This document shows positions 54,626 to 64,000 of a DNA stretch of 64,000 nt, in pieces. The notes below the pieces were generated by a model, which worked only from the letters and a program-made list of their open reading frames with translations, had not been told where the DNA came from and did no database searches. Position numbers and translations under genes: made by a program. The DNA comes from Pantoea sp. Lij88 (GTDB taxonomy: Bacteria; Pseudomonadota; Gammaproteobacteria; Enterobacterales; Enterobacteriaceae): positions 1 through 64,000 of the forward strand of contig NZ_CP118268.1 in NCBI RefSeq assembly GCF_030062155.1, written 5' to 3'. Each line of letters begins with the position of its first letter. The stretch's first letter is position 1.

Positions 54626-56599
54626 TCAGCCTTTAACCTGCGCACCTGAAAGAGTTTGTAACACCTTGAGCTGTGCGACAGCTTCCTGCATGGCGTCCAT
54701 TCCCTGCGTCAGTTCACGCAGGCTGCCAAGATGCTTCGCAATATCGGCGCGCTCATGACGGGTCTGCTGATTCATCGCTGCCAGCGTGTCGGCTGCACTG
54801 ATACTGCGCTCTGCCATCTGCGCGGCGGTCTGCGCCGAGTCACTGGCCACAAGGCGAATACGAGAGATCGTGCTGACCGCCTCACCGATGTTGCTGGCTG
54901 TGGCTTCGGCCTGCTCTTTCGAGGAGTGCGCCAGACGACGAACTTCGCCCGCGACGACGGCAAACCCGCGGCCAGCTTCGCCTGCACGCGCCGCTTCTAC
55001 TGCGGCATTCAGCGCCAGAATATTGGTCTGGAAAGCAATATTGCTGATGCCATGCGTAATCTCATTGATGCCGTTAGAGATTTTCTCCAGATCGTCCAGA
55101 CCATCATCAAGACGACCCTGCGCCTGCTGACTCTCGGTAGCGATGTTGCTGATGTTACGGATGCTGCTTTCCGCCAGGCTTAGCGTCTCGCCCTGGCTCT
55201 GGGTGGCCGTTTCCAGCACCGGCAGCGCCTCCATCAGTGGCGTCAGTGCCTGCTGATAGTTGATAACCCGGTCCAGCACCCGCGTTTGAATACTGTTCAG
55301 CGCTTCCCAGCGGCGCAACGCGCGCTGCGCATAGTGTGCTGCGTAACCGGCATACTGCACCGGGAACTGGCTCATTGCTTTAACGTCATGATTGAAGAAC
55401 ACCAGCGCCGAAAGCGTCTGATTGATTGGCACGCCCAGGATTTCACCAAAGCTTGAGAAACCAGCGGCGGCAATACCTTTAAAGAAGTGGGCGTTATGCA
55501 GCTTGTCGGCATTACCGACACGACGCAGGATACAGTCGTTCATCAGAATGGCGGCCGGTTTGCCATGCTGAGCGGTAAATGCCTGCCACTCCTGCTGCGT
55601 TGCCTGTTTGAAGTCTTTTTCCTGCATCAGGAACAGCCGATCGCCAAACTCAAGGTCACAGAAAAACTGCACGCCACCCGATTCAATTTTAGCGATCGAG
55701 CGAATGAAATACTCCCCGCCGACTTTAACACCGAAGGTTAACCCCTTTAGCCGTTCGGTCAGCTGCGCTTCGGTGCAGTTAAGGTGTTCACACAGCGACG
55801 CGACAAACGGCTGCTGCTGCCCCTGGCGGTTAAATACGGAGGTGACAGTGCGCGCAACCGGATCGGCTTCGGCAATCAGCCAGCTCTGATCGCGTGGCGT
55901 AAAGTTCTGGCTTTTAAACGGAGCAAAAGATTTTCCGGGTGCCATCTGACAGAACACGATCACGGCTTTGCCCTGCAGCACCCTGCCGCCGGTACCAATC
56001 CAGGTGCCATCGAAGGTGATTTTACCGCCCGCTGAACCGCCAATGGCCAGGCAGGGAAAACGCCCGCAGTTGTACCAGGCCTGCATCAGGAAGCCTTCTG
56101 ACGCCGACAATCCATCACAGTAAATCATGGCGAAAGTACGATCGGCCGAGAGCGGCATCCGCACCTGCAGACGCGCCAGCTCCTGCTGGATAGCGGTGAT
56201 GCGCTGGCTGGCGGTCTGCGTGTCGGCGACATGCAGATCGACTATGTGCGTCTCATGACTGGCAATCAGCGTGTCGGGCAGCCAGAGATAGCTTCCTTCC
56301 GGGCCATTGCCATCACAATAGGTACTTTGCGATCGGCTGCTGCTCAGCGCGCCGTTGGAAGAGAGCGTCAGCACCGTCAGATCGGGAGTGTTAAAGCGCT
56401 GCCAGGCCTGACTCACCCGCTGAAAATCGGCTTCAGGCGGAACAAATGTCATCAGGATCCCGCCCGCGCGCGAGCCTAAACCCAGGGAGGAGAGTGATTC
56501 CGGCAACGCACGACAATCGTAGGTGCCATTTGCTGGCTGGCTGCTACGCCTAAGACGGGCAACAGGCAGGCGTCTTTTGATCGTCTTAATGATCGACAT
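54626..56599 (-). CDS. Soluble chemoreceptor with FIST sensor domain
   Basis: This is a 657-residue methyl-accepting-type protein without membrane helices. The N-terminal two thirds form FIST N and C domains, which bind small ligands such as amino acids ([16 protein letters not shown] and [14 protein letters not shown] are typical). The C-terminal ~220 residues are a chemotaxis signalling domain with the hairpin tip [26 protein letters not shown] sequence. It presumably works in the cytoplasm with CheW/CheA. No flagellar or che genes are in the window. Confidence 0.88.
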   Translation of the reverse strand: MSIIKTIKRRLPVARLRRSSQPANGTYDCRALPESLSSLGLGSRAGGILMTFVPPEADFQRVSQAWQRFNTPDLTVLTLSSNGALSSSRSQSTYCDGNGPEGSYLWLPDTLIASHETHIVDLHVADTQTASQRITAIQQELARLQVRMPLSADRTFAMIYCDGLSASEGFLMQAWYNCGRFPCLAIGGSAGGKITFDGTWIGTGGRVLQGKAVIVFCQMAPGKSFAPFKSQNFTPRDQSWLIAEADPVARTVTSVFNRQGQQQPFVASLCEHLNCTEAQLTERLKGLTFGVKVGGEYFIRSIAKIESGGVQFFCDLEFGDRLFLMQEKDFKQATQQEWQAFTAQHGKPAAILMNDCILRRVGNADKLHNAHFFKGIAAAGFSSFGEILGVPINQTLSALVFFNHDVKAMSQFPVQYAGYAAHYAQRALRRWEALNSIQTRVLDRVINYQQALTPLMEALPVLETATQSQGETLSLAESSIRNISNIATESQQAQGRLDDGLDDLEKISNGINEITHGISNIAFQTNILALNAAVEAARAGEAGRGFAVVAGEVRRLAHSSKEQAEATASNIGEAVSTISRIRLVASDSAQTAAQMAERSISAADTLAAMNQQTRHERADIAKHLGSLRELTQGMDAMQEAVAQLKVLQTLSGAQVKG

Positions 56600-57278
56600 A
56601 TTATTATTTTCGCTTTTATTAGAGTAAGTTGCGCATAAATTTGCGCTTTCTGGTGTGTATAAAAGGAGGGCTAAATGCAGGTCCGTTCGCGTTCAGAACT
56701 CGTCGCTGAGTACCGGGTTCATCATTGATCGGCGCGCTCAACGCCATTGGGTTATCGCCACTAGCGGGAAAAGCTTTAGCAATTGCTGCAGTTAGTTTAA
56801 TGCGTGAATTTGTTACATTTTAGTAGCATAAAATAGCTCGGGGCGGGGATCTGGCGGGCAGTTGTATAGACGAGCGGGTGACAGATGTTGACTGTTTGCG
56901 ATGCAGACTCACCCATGCGATATCTGTCACCTCAAATGTAGATACAAAGGGGCTGACTGTGGGCACAGTTAAGATTCGAATCAATGATGCCCTCAAAACA
57001 CGATCCTATGCTGCGCTTTTCTGCTTTTGATCATCAGAACCCAGTTCTGGCGTGTCGATCGGGATCGCATAACTCATCACATTCTCCTTTTTCGTCAGGC
57101 CTTTAAGCGTAATTGATCTCACACGGCCCTGCCGACGCTAAACCCGACTGCAGAATTAACATCAGGATTATCAACTATTTCAGGCTGTGCATTTGCATTA
57201 GCGAAGCGGACGACTATGCTTGCCGATGTGACTAGCTAGTCCTTTTTATCTAACGGAACATTGATATGAGGTCTTCCT
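56600..57278. other. Intergenic region with possible very small genes
   Basis: This 680-bp stretch holds the small frame at 57006-57077. On the same minus strand a startless coding-like frame ends near 57124 (for example NPDVNSAVGFSVGRAV then stop). Nothing else is recognisable. The promoter of the FIST receptor gene should lie at about 56600-56850. Confidence 0.4.
57006..57077 (-). CDS. Possible 23-residue peptide gene
   Basis: The frame MSYAIPIDTPELGSDD... of 23 codons is preceded by a strong AAGGAG six bases before the ATG, which is better than for many real genes here. The peptide is hydrophilic and has no cysteine. It could be a small protein, a leader peptide or a gene fragment. I do not recognise a family. 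Confidence 0.4.
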   Translation of the reverse strand: MSYAIPIDTPELGSDDQKQKSAA

Positions 57279-57455
57279 ATGACACAACAGAAGTACAGAG
57301 GTGGTGCCGGCAATTTTGCCAACGATCCAGAGCGGGCGAGTGAAGCTGGCAGTGCAGGAGGCAAAGTCAGTGGAGGCAATTTCAAAAACGATCATGAGAA
57401 AGCCAGGGAAGCCGGTCGGAAAGGAGGCAAGATTAGTCGACGTCCTTCTAAGTAA
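57279..57455 (+). CDS. KGG-motif general stress protein (YciG/YmdF-like)
   Basis: This 58-residue hydrophilic protein is built from repeats: RGGAGNFANDPERASEAGSA and GGNFKNDHEKAREAGRKGG. The GG...F..D...A.EAG.KGG pattern is that of the Con-10/YciG/YmdF/GsiB stress proteins, usually induced by RpoS in enteric bacteria. A GAGGT lies upstream of the ATG. It is too short for many gene finders but clearly real. Confidence 0.88.
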   Translation: MTQQKYRGGAGNFANDPERASEAGSAGGKVSGGNFKNDHEKAREAGRKGGKISRRPSK

Positions 57456-57515
57456 TTCTGAATAAAGCGCTTTAGGACGTATTACGCCATGGATTGGCAT
57501 CTATCCAGCGAGTAA

Positions 57516-57749
57516 ATGAATCACATCACTGAGCCTTGTCCGGCTTCGGCATCGTCCGCTTTTACGGTATTTTTCCCGTCCGGCATCCACAACGCTGACG
57601 CTCTCACACTTTTCTATAGCGCTCTGTTTTCAGCTAATATTCTGGTTTTTAACGCGTTCCTTCCTGCGGAACACGATCATTTTATCTTCGGTTGCGTTGT
57701 GGGATATATTGGCTGCACTCTCGTGACATTTATTCTGCATAACAGGTAA
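57516..57749 (+). CDS. Hypothetical small membrane protein
   Basis: This 77-residue frame has two hydrophobic segments (roughly residues 31-48 and 57-75) ending TLVTFILHNR. The start context is weak (AGCGAG upstream). It lies eight bases before the yajD-like gene on the same strand, which suggests coupling. I do not recognise it. Confidence 0.45.
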   Translation: MNHITEPCPASASSAFTVFFPSGIHNADALTLFYSALFSANILVFNAFLPAEHDHFIFGCVVGYIGCTLVTFILHNR

Positions 57750-57757
57750 TCCCGGCA

Positions 57758-58105
57758 ATGGCTCTGATCCCCAAAAACTACACGCGGCTGGAAAGCGGCT
57801 ACCGTGAGAAAGCACTTAAAATCTATCCGTGGGTCTGTGGACGCTGCTCACGTGAGTTTGTTTATTCAAACCTGCGCGAACTCACGGTTCACCATATCGA
57901 TCACGATCACACCAATAATCCGGAAGATGGCAGTAACTGGGAGTTGTTGTGTCTCTATTGCCATGACCACGAGCACTCAAAGTACACCGAGGCTGACCAG
58001 TATGGCACCCGCGTGGTAGCAGGCGAGGATGCACAAAAAGATGTTGGTGAGGCCACCTACAATCCATTTGCAGACCTGAAGTCGATGCTGAATAAGAAGA
58101 AGTAA
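57758..58105 (+). CDS. yajD: YajD-like HNH nuclease
   Basis: This 115-residue protein is the same length as E. coli YajD. It has the zinc cysteines CGRCSREF and CLYCHDH, and the HNH core ELTVHHIDHDHTNNPEDGSNWELLCL with the catalytic His pair and Asn. Its biological role is unknown. It is probably a single-gene or two-gene unit with the small membrane frame. Confidence 0.93.
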   Translation: MALIPKNYTRLESGYREKALKIYPWVCGRCSREFVYSNLRELTVHHIDHDHTNNPEDGSNWELLCLYCHDHEHSKYTEADQYGTRVVAGEDAQKDVGEATYNPFADLKSMLNKKK

Positions 58106-58153
58106 CCGCCGAATTCTGAGCCTGGCAGGCAGTTTAATTCCGCGCTGACAGGC

Positions 58154-58891
58154 TCAACTCCGTCTCAGACCCTGGGCATAAAAATCCCCCTGCAACTGGC
58201 AGGCCCGCTTCGCGCTATCCACTTCCAGACAGAGATCGATATCTTCCCGAAATCCACGCTGTTTAAGCTCCAGGGCTGAAGCACATTCGTGAAGAGATGA
58301 CAGATTCAGCTGCTGCCAGGCGGCTACCGCGCCCTCTGCTTCCGGCGAGCAACGGTCACGCCCGATTGCCGCGATAATACCCCCCGCTGCGACATAATCC
58401 TCAATAGCCGGGCGAAGCGTGCCATCGGGCCATCTCTCGCCACAGGGGATCACCAGAATACGTTCAAAGTCCCGACAGGCCATTGCCGTCTGCGTAAGGT
58501 TTCTGATGCAACCGCTTAATACAGTGACGCGCGCATCCACATCTCGTGCCAGAAATGAAATCGCTGAGCCATTGGGCGATGGCAGGACCAGCTTCTCGCC
58601 CTCTTCTATTTTTCTAATCGATACAGGCGAGAGACTAAAACCGTTAGCGTCAGAGCCTCTATCGAAGCTGGCGACCTGCGCCCCGATCGTGTTTGCATAC
58701 CCGACAGCAGAGGCATCTTTCCACGGATAAGGATAAACCTGTGCACCCTTATCGACCGCTAGGCTGACACAGGTGGAGAAAGACATCACATCGACGATCA
58801 CAATGCACTCCACATCCTTCGCCGCGTAAGTGACTGCAGCTGGCCCCCACTCAAGGCGAACGTCAAATCTGTCCTGATTACACCATTGCAT
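58154..58891 (-). CDS. 2-phosphosulfolactate phosphatase-like (ComB family)
   Basis: This 245-residue protein has the ComB signature: CIVIVDVMSFSTCVSLAVDKGA near the N-terminus, LPSPNGSAISF in the middle and VIPCGERWPDGTLRPAIEDYVAAG. ComB removes phosphate from phosphosulfolactate in coenzyme M synthesis in archaea, but many bacteria without coenzyme M carry homologues of unclear role. No ComA or ComC partner is nearby. A role in sulfonate metabolism would fit the rest of the window but is speculation. Confidence 0.87.
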   Translation of the reverse strand: MQWCNQDRFDVRLEWGPAAVTYAAKDVECIVIVDVMSFSTCVSLAVDKGAQVYPYPWKDASAVGYANTIGAQVASFDRGSDANGFSLSPVSIRKIEEGEKLVLPSPNGSAISFLARDVDARVTVLSGCIRNLTQTAMACRDFERILVIPCGERWPDGTLRPAIEDYVAAGGIIAAIGRDRCSPEAEGAVAAWQQLNLSSLHECASALELKQRGFREDIDLCLEVDSAKRACQLQGDFYAQGLRRS

Positions 58892-59091
58892 ATTTCATCC
58901 TCCGGACGTGCTGGGAGTTGGCCTGTAAATCAACGCCACGTTGCTGGCGGGTCATGGTAGAACAAGATATCAGCGCACTCAGCTATCCATAGAAGCGATT
59001 TCCGAAACTGAACAAATTGAGAGTTGATAACCTGGCCCTGTATAGTTAGCCAGAGCTTAAAACCATTCAATGATAAATGCGGAGCAGGTCG

Positions 59092-59430
59092 ATGATTTCA
59101 AAAGAAAACGCAGAACATTATGTCTGGGGAGACGGGTGTGATGGCTGGTACCTGATGAAGCGGCAGGATATGCTGGTGATTCATGAAAAAATGCCGCCCG
59201 GCACCCGTGAGAAAAGACACTATCATGCTACATCACGGCAATTTTTCTTTGTTCTTATGGGCGTGCTCACTATGGAACTTGACGGAAATATTCATGAGAT
59301 CAGCGCGCAGCAGGGAATCGAAATTCCCCCACACGCTAAACATCAGGCCCGAAACGACAGCGATCTGCCGGTAGAGTTTATTGTGATTTCTCATCCGACA
59401 GCACGCGGAGATCGTACTGACCTTCCTTAA
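59092..59430 (+). CDS. Cupin-domain protein
   Basis: This is a 112-residue single cupin. Motif 1 is GTREKRHYHATSRQFFFVLMG, with metal-binding His and Gln/Glu-type ligands, and motif 2 is GIEIPPHAKHQARN. The ATG at 59092 was preferred to one at 59077 because GGAG lies between them at the right spacing. It is a possible small-molecule isomerase, binding or regulatory protein; the ligand is unknown. Confidence 0.87.
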   Translation: MISKENAEHYVWGDGCDGWYLMKRQDMLVIHEKMPPGTREKRHYHATSRQFFFVLMGVLTMELDGNIHEISAQQGIEIPPHAKHQARNDSDLPVEFIVISHPTARGDRTDLP

Positions 59431-59486
59431 TCTTCAACAGCTCATTCTCGATACACCTTATAAAAGGGTGCTGGCTTATAGACGGA

Positions 59487-60047
59487 TCAGCAATCAGGAA
59501 TGGGATATCTGAGCTCAATATCAGGTGCATCAGCCAACACTCTGCCTGAGCGAGTCATCAGATAAGCCGCCAGCTCTTCCGATGTAAACTCAACATCCGG
59601 CATATCGGCAATCTGAAACCAGACATCTGGCCAGTAAATGAGATCGGATACATTTCCATTGAAATTATTTTCGAGTAATAAGAGCGCGTGGTGTTGTTCT
59701 GATTCAGAAGCGTTGCCATTGCACACATAGTTGATCGTTTGAACCAGTTCGCTCCAGGTAAAATCTGCATAGTATTTTGCATAATTTAAAGCTGCCCGGA
59801 CAAAATCTCTGGCATTTGTGTGTGCGGAGTAATCTCTGAAATCTGAAAATTCACAGGGTGTTATCACCTGACAATTCCAGTCAGCCATCTTCTTTTTCAA
59901 CTCGGTATTGTCCTGGTCTGCGCCTTTATCGATTTCCGAAAGTATCTGTTCAACCATTTTTGCCAGCTCATTGATTTTTTTGGTGCTGACCCTGGCAGGT
60001 CTCATACGTTCAGGCAGAAGCATTCTTGCAATCCTTGTAAAAGTCAT
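59487..60047 (-). CDS. Hypothetical acidic protein
   Basis: This is a 186-residue protein with no signal peptide or membrane helix. The N-terminus is basic (MTFTRIARMLLPERMRPARV) and followed by an acidic, helical body. Lower G+C and codon use than its neighbours suggest acquisition. Size and acidity resemble bacteriocin/CDI immunity proteins, but I see no partner toxin and do not assign a family. Confidence 0.7.
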   Translation of the reverse strand: MTFTRIARMLLPERMRPARVSTKKINELAKMVEQILSEIDKGADQDNTELKKKMADWNCQVITPCEFSDFRDYSAHTNARDFVRAALNYAKYYADFTWSELVQTINYVCNGNASESEQHHALLLLENNFNGNVSDLIYWPDVWFQIADMPDVEFTSEELAAYLMTRSGRVLADAPDIELRYPIPDC

Positions 60048-60191
60048 TATCCATGCGCTTTGAAGCGGGGCCGATGCAACTTAAGCATTTAACAGATCGA
60101 AAAGTAAAGCGCACAGTAATATCGTGCCGTTATATTTACGCAGTCATACTTAATCCGGACTGTGATCCCGTTAAGCTAACAACACGCCCCC

Positions 60192-60371
60192 ATTATCGAT
60201 GCTGATTTAACGCACAAACGAGATATTACCCCGACAGGCGAACCCCTGTTCCTGGTGAATTTCGCCGAAATCAAGCCGGACCGCTTCGTTTATTATCGCG
60301 CTATGACTCAGCGCTTCTTTCCTATTTCCCCCCTGCAATCCACATCCCCCAACTTCACCGAAACATTTTGA
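60192..60371 (+). pseudogene. Coding-like relic upstream of the YdeP-like gene
   Basis: An open plus-strand stretch of 59 sense codons has protein-like composition (ITPTGEPLFLVNFAEIKPDR, then FVYYRAMTQRFFP) but no start codon before the middle of the frame. It is bounded upstream by a stop. It looks like a fragment of a lost gene. The family was not recognised. Confidence 0.3.
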
Positions 60372-60466
60372 GAAAGAATTTCACCGAATATTAGCCAGAA
60401 TCCACCCTGCAATAACTTTTTCTGTACCAGGCTTAGCGGATAACAATAGAGACACTGTGGAGCATT

Positions 60467-62794
60467 ATGAAAGAGCAAAATCGCACAAATGGCATCGCCC
60501 CTTATGGTGGTGCTGCAGGTGGCTGGGGCGCACTAAAGGCGGTTGCCGATGCTATCCGCGGCCAGATGTCAGTGAAGCAGGATGTGATCGCCCTGTTCAA
60601 AGTCAACCAGCCGCAGGGCTTTGACTGTCCGGGTTGCGCCTGGCCCGACCCGCAACATGCCTCATCCTTTGAGTTCTGCGAAAACGGTGCAAAAGCCGTC
60701 TCGTGGGAAGCCACCAGCAAGCGCACCACGCCGGAGTTCTTTGCTGCTCATACCGTGAGTGAACTGTGGGAACGCAGCGCACTGCATCTGGAGGGCGAAG
60801 GACGGCTGACCCATCCGATGAAGTACGATGCCGCAACTGACACCTACCAGCCTGTCGAGTGGGAGACGGCGTTCCGGGAGATCGGTGAGCATCTTCGCAG
60901 CTACGACGATCCGGACAGCGTGGAGTTTTACACCTCGGGGCGCGCCTCAAATGAAGCGGCCTTCCTGTGGCAACTCTTCGCCCGCGAATATGGCACCAAT
61001 AACTTTCCCGACTGCTCAAACATGTGCCACGAACCGACCAGCATCGGGCTGCCGGAGTCGATTGGTGTCGGCAAAGGTACGGTAGAGCTGGAAGATTTTG
61101 ATCACTGCGATCTGGTGCTCTGCATCGGCCACAATCCGGGAACTAACCATCCGCGTATGCTGGGCACGCTGCGTGAAGTCTCTAAACGCGGTGCGACTAT
61201 CGTGGCAATCAATCCGTTGCGTGAACGCGGACTCGAGCGCTTTACGTCACCGCAAAGCCCGATTGAAATGCTGTCGATGAGTTCTACGGAACTGGCCTCC
61301 ACCTATTACAAAGTGCGGGTGGGCGGCGATGCGGCGATGCTGAAGGGCGTGATGAAAATTCTGCTCATCATGCATGAGGAAGCGTTGAGCAATGGCAAAC
61401 CTGGCGTCATCGATGAAGCTTTTATCACTGAGCACACCGAAGGTTTTGAGGCCCTGAAAGCCGACCTTGAGAGCACCGAATGGGAACATATCCTGAAAGT
61501 CTCCGGCATGGCGCGTGAGGAGATCCAGCATATCGCCCGACTCTACGCCAGCGCTGAACGGACCATCATTTGTTATGGCATGGGGATCACCCAGCACCAG
61601 TACGGCACCCAGAACGTGCAGCAAATCGCCAACCTGCTACTGATGCGCGGCAATATCGGTAAGCCGGGCGCAGGTATCTGTCCGTTACGCGGTCACTCCA
61701 ATGTCCAGGGCGACCGCACGGTCGGCATCACTGAGATCCCGCCGCAGTCGCTGCTGGATGGCATTGAAAAAGTCTTTGGCTTCAAGCCGCCGCAGAAACA
61801 TGGTCATGGCGCCGTTGAGGCGATCAGGGCGATGCGCGACGGCAAAGCTAAAGCGCTGCTCTGTCTGGGCGGTAACCTGGCTGAGGCGATTTCCGATCCG
61901 CAGGTGACGTTCCCGGCGATGCGCAAGCTGGATCTGGTCGTGCATATGGCGACCAAACTTAACCGTTCACACCTGTTACTCGGCAAGCACAACTATCTGC
62001 TGCCGGTACTGGGCCGGACTGAGACCGATGTTCAGGCAACCGGGGCGCAGAGCGTGACCGTTGAAGATTCGATGTCGATGGTGCATGCCTCACGCGGTTC
62101 GCTGAACCCGGCTTCACCGCATCTGAAATCTGAACCAGCGCTGGTGGCCTCACTTGCTAAGGCCACCCTGCCAGACAGCGTGGTTGACTGGTCGGGCATG
62201 GTAGCCGATTACAGCCGCATCCGTGATGCCATTGAAGGAGTGTTCCCGGCGTTTGAAAACTTTAACGAGCGCATTAAGCATCCGGGTGGATTCCGGCTTC
62301 ATAATGCAGCCTCAGAACGCGTCTGGCTGACACCTTCCGGCCGTGCGCAGTTTCAGGTGATGCAGGGCATTAATGAAGATCCCCGCTCGCTGAAATGCCA
62401 TGACCTGGTCCTTACCACTTTGCGCAGTCATGACCAGTACAACACCACGCTGTATGGGCTGAATGACCGTTATCGTGGCGTCACAGGCCGCCGCGATGTG
62501 CTGTTTATCAATGCGGAAGAGGCGGAGAAACGCCAGCTGCGGGTCGGTGACCGTGTCGATCTGATGGCGCTGGATCCGGATGGCAATCCCACTTCTCGCC
62601 AGATGAAAAACCTGACCATTGTGATTATTGATATGGCCTCAGGTTCGGTCGGCGCTTACTACCCGGAGGCCAATGTGATGGTGCCGCTCGACAGCCATGA
62701 TACGAAAAGCGGCATCCCCGCTTATAAAAGCATTCCCATCTCTATGACGCGCGTCACCGACGAGACCCAGACAACCTCAGGCGTTTTACGCTAG
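60467..62794 (+). CDS. YdeP-like molybdopterin oxidoreductase (FdhF/YdeP family)
   Basis: This is a 775-residue molybdopterin enzyme. It has [10 protein letters not shown] near the N-terminus and [43 protein letters not shown] blocks of the FdhF/YdeP/CbbBc group. [16 protein letters not shown] and the C-terminal MopB-CT domain ([23 protein letters not shown]) follow. The [4Fe-4S] CxxC motif of true formate dehydrogenases is incomplete. E. coli YdeP is tied to acid resistance, and its reaction is uncertain. It is followed by a clear terminator. Confidence 0.92.
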   Translation: MKEQNRTNGIAPYGGAAGGWGALKAVADAIRGQMSVKQDVIALFKVNQPQGFDCPGCAWPDPQHASSFEFCENGAKAVSWEATSKRTTPEFFAAHTVSELWERSALHLEGEGRLTHPMKYDAATDTYQPVEWETAFREIGEHLRSYDDPDSVEFYTSGRASNEAAFLWQLFAREYGTNNFPDCSNMCHEPTSIGLPESIGVGKGTVELEDFDHCDLVLCIGHNPGTNHPRMLGTLREVSKRGATIVAINPLRERGLERFTSPQSPIEMLSMSSTELASTYYKVRVGGDAAMLKGVMKILLIMHEEALSNGKPGVIDEAFITEHTEGFEALKADLESTEWEHILKVSGMAREEIQHIARLYASAERTIICYGMGITQHQYGTQNVQQIANLLLMRGNIGKPGAGICPLRGHSNVQGDRTVGITEIPPQSLLDGIEKVFGFKPPQKHGHGAVEAIRAMRDGKAKALLCLGGNLAEAISDPQVTFPAMRKLDLVVHMATKLNRSHLLLGKHNYLLPVLGRTETDVQATGAQSVTVEDSMSMVHASRGSLNPASPHLKSEPALVASLAKATLPDSVVDWSGMVADYSRIRDAIEGVFPAFENFNERIKHPGGFRLHNAASERVWLTPSGRAQFQVMQGINEDPRSLKCHDLVLTTLRSHDQYNTTLYGLNDRYRGVTGRRDVLFINAEEAEKRQLRVGDRVDLMALDPDGNPTSRQMKNLTIVIIDMASGSVGAYYPEANVMVPLDSHDTKSGIPAYKSIPISMTRVTDETQTTSGVLR

Positions 62795-62822
62795 TTACAG
62801 GTAGTCAGACAGTGAATGTTGC

Positions 62823-62855
62823 CAGCGTGGCCGGTTCTCCGGTCACGCTGTTTTT
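62823..62855 (+). terminator. Terminator of the YdeP-like gene
   Basis: CAGCGTG-CCGG pairs with CCGG-CACGCTG, with one-base bulges, around a TTCT loop and is followed by five T. Confidence 0.85.
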
Positions 62856-63036
62856 GCTTTTAAGCCCTGCAGACAGACTTCTATTGATCCTTTCTCCCTG
62901 TTTTAGCGCCTGAAAGCACCCGGCGTGAAGCAACGCTGGCACCATCATCGTATACACTACAATCCTGAAAACGGCTCCATCAACGATCGTCTCTTTTTGT
63001 CTGCGCAGATATTCAGCGCCCTACCGGAAAAATGCC

Positions 63037-64000
63037 ATGTTTCACCTGATTTTCAGCTTACCGAGCTGGTATGTAATTGCGCGCGTCATTATTCCGTTGT
63101 CTTTGCCACTGGCCATTAAGATCCTGCTTTCCGCACTGGTGCTGCTGGCCTCACAATATCTGCTCATAAGCCGTTTTACTTCGGGCGGGATATTTTCCGC
63201 TGAAATGCCCCGCATCGTTATCATCCTGTTTAACTGGGCATACAGCACCGTGCTGCTGCTGGCGCTGCTTCAGATAATGATGGATGCGGTCATGCTGATC
63301 GCCCTGCTATTGCGGCATCCGTTTGAGCTGATTCCCGGTGTTCGCTATCTGGCGGTGGTGCTGGCAATGGCGCTGGCTGCCTTTGGCGTACAGCAGGCGA
63401 TACGGGTGCCGCCGGTCAAAGAGGTGACGCTGGTGCTGCCCCATCTTCCGGCTGAGTTCGAGGGTTATCAGCTGCTGCAGCTGACCGACCTGCACATCAC
63501 CCGGCTGTTTAATCGTGCGTGGACCGCCGCGATGGTTGAGCGGGCGATGTCTCTTAAAGCCGATCTGATAGTGGTAACGGGCGATGTGATCGATGGCAGC
63601 CTGGAGCATCGGCGGCATGACGTTGCGCCGCTACGCGGGCTGGCAGCGCCTGATGGCGTATGGGCTATCACCGGCAATCATGAATATTTCTTCCATCAGG
63701 CGATCTGGACGGCCCACCTGGCCTCACTCGGACTTCAGCCTCTGCTCAACAGTCATACCGTAATCCAGCGCGGCTCCGCAAAGCTGGTGATTGCCGGCCT
63801 GCCGGATGCGTCTGCAGCGGGCAGAAACGCAACCGGCCCGGATCTGGCCCGCGCGCTGGAGCAGGCGCCTGACAACGCGCCGGTGATCCTGCTGGATCAT
63901 CAGCCACGCAATGCCCGCCAGAATGCAGCGCAGGGTGTGGATGTCCAGCTCTCCGGTCATACGCATGGCGGCCTGATTATTGGCCTGGACCGGCTGTTTG
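63037..64000 (+). CDS. Membrane-anchored metallophosphoesterase (YkuE/YaeI-like), cut by window end
   Basis: The first 321 codons of a metallophosphoesterase are visible; the frame is still open at the last base. About four hydrophobic helices come first (residues ~10-125). The calcineurin-like domain follows: QLTDLHI, VVTGDVIDG, AITGNHE, ILLDHQP and SGHTHGG supply the dinuclear metal ligands in order. The order fits YkuE/YaeI-type phosphodiesterases, which act on lipid or lipid A precursors. The ATG at 63037 is used; the ATG five bases upstream stops at once. Confidence 0.87.
   Translation, partial: MFHLIFSLPSWYVIARVIIPLSLPLAIKILLSALVLLASQYLLISRFTSGGIFSAEMPRIVIILFNWAYSTVLLLALLQIMMDAVMLIALLLRHPFELIPGVRYLAVVLAMALAAFGVQQAIRVPPVKEVTLVLPHLPAEFEGYQLLQLTDLHITRLFNRAWTAAMVERAMSLKADLIVVTGDVIDGSLEHRRHDVAPLRGLAAPDGVWAITGNHEYFFHQAIWTAHLASLGLQPLLNSHTVIQRGSAKLVIAGLPDASAAGRNATGPDLARALEQAPDNAPVILLDHQPRNARQNAAQGVDVQLSGHTHGGLIIGLDRLF

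Overview
The window looks like part of a gamma-proteobacterial, Enterobacterales genome, most likely the Pantoea/Erwinia group. The evidence is a complete arnADTEF run (lipid A aminoarabinose modification), enteric-type H-NS, FeoAB, YgiW, YajD and YdeP relatives, and enteric-style Shine-Dalgarno sites and terminators. I worked from sequence alone, so the genus is an inference. I cannot tell whether this is chromosome or a large secondary replicon. A Cre-type recombinase with a lox-like site, a dif-like Xer site and two H-NS genes make a megaplasmid or an acquired segment worth considering.

Layout. 1-5231: arnA, arnD, arnT, arnE, arnF with start/stop overlaps (arnB and arnC would lie upstream). 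5.4-7.6 kb: a Fic AMPylase-like gene and a convergent haloacid dehalogenase. 7.6-8.9 kb: an AT-rich insert with a double-glycine-leader, microcin-like peptide gene, two large inverted repeats and a dif-like XerC/XerD site. 8.9-15.7 kb: a tight seven-gene operon (thermostable-haemolysin/GNAT-like protein, adenylating enzyme, Fe(II)/2-oxoglutarate-type oxygenase, AurF-like diiron N-oxygenase, MFS exporter, AraC regulator, DUF2269 membrane protein). It resembles a small-molecule biosynthesis cluster I cannot match to a known product. 15.8-17.6 kb: a relE-like remnant, a glutathione-independent formaldehyde dehydrogenase-like gene and a startless coding-like stretch.

17.7-34.3 kb is a large organosulfur-acquisition region. 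It has an SsuA-like binding protein and a sigma-54 activator whose C-terminus is itself an SsuA-like binding domain. Facing that activator is an SsuD-like monooxygenase operon preceded by a textbook -24/-12 promoter. A flavin-type monooxygenase, an MFS transporter and an SfnB-like dehydrogenase follow. A convergent second unit encodes a MetNIQ-type ABC importer, a paralogous monooxygenase and two more SfnB-like dehydrogenases.

34.5-45.3 kb: a small secreted SgcJ-like protein, a Cre-like tyrosine recombinase with a site nearly identical to P1 loxP about 150 bp upstream, feoAB, a SPATE-like S6 serine protease autotransporter and a YgiW-like OB-fold protein. 45.3-47.2 kb is gene-poor, with one clear 53-codon DUF2256 gene and an orphan terminator. 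47.2-54.5 kb: two H-NS paralogues 2.6 kb apart, a VOC protein, a diguanylate cyclase, a GlxA-type regulator, a metallo-beta-lactamase-fold hydrolase, a DUF2268 protein and a zinc alcohol dehydrogenase. 54.6-64 kb: a soluble FIST-domain chemoreceptor, a KGG-motif stress protein, YajD, a ComB-like phosphatase, a cupin, a hypothetical gene, a coding-like relic, a YdeP-like molybdo-oxidoreductase and a metallophosphoesterase cut by the window end.

The observations most worth following are the chromosomally encoded Cre/lox pair, the dif-like site beside a microcin-like gene, the uncharacterised N-oxygenase operon, and the fused sulfonate-sensing sigma-54 activator with its promoter and a candidate upstream binding site.
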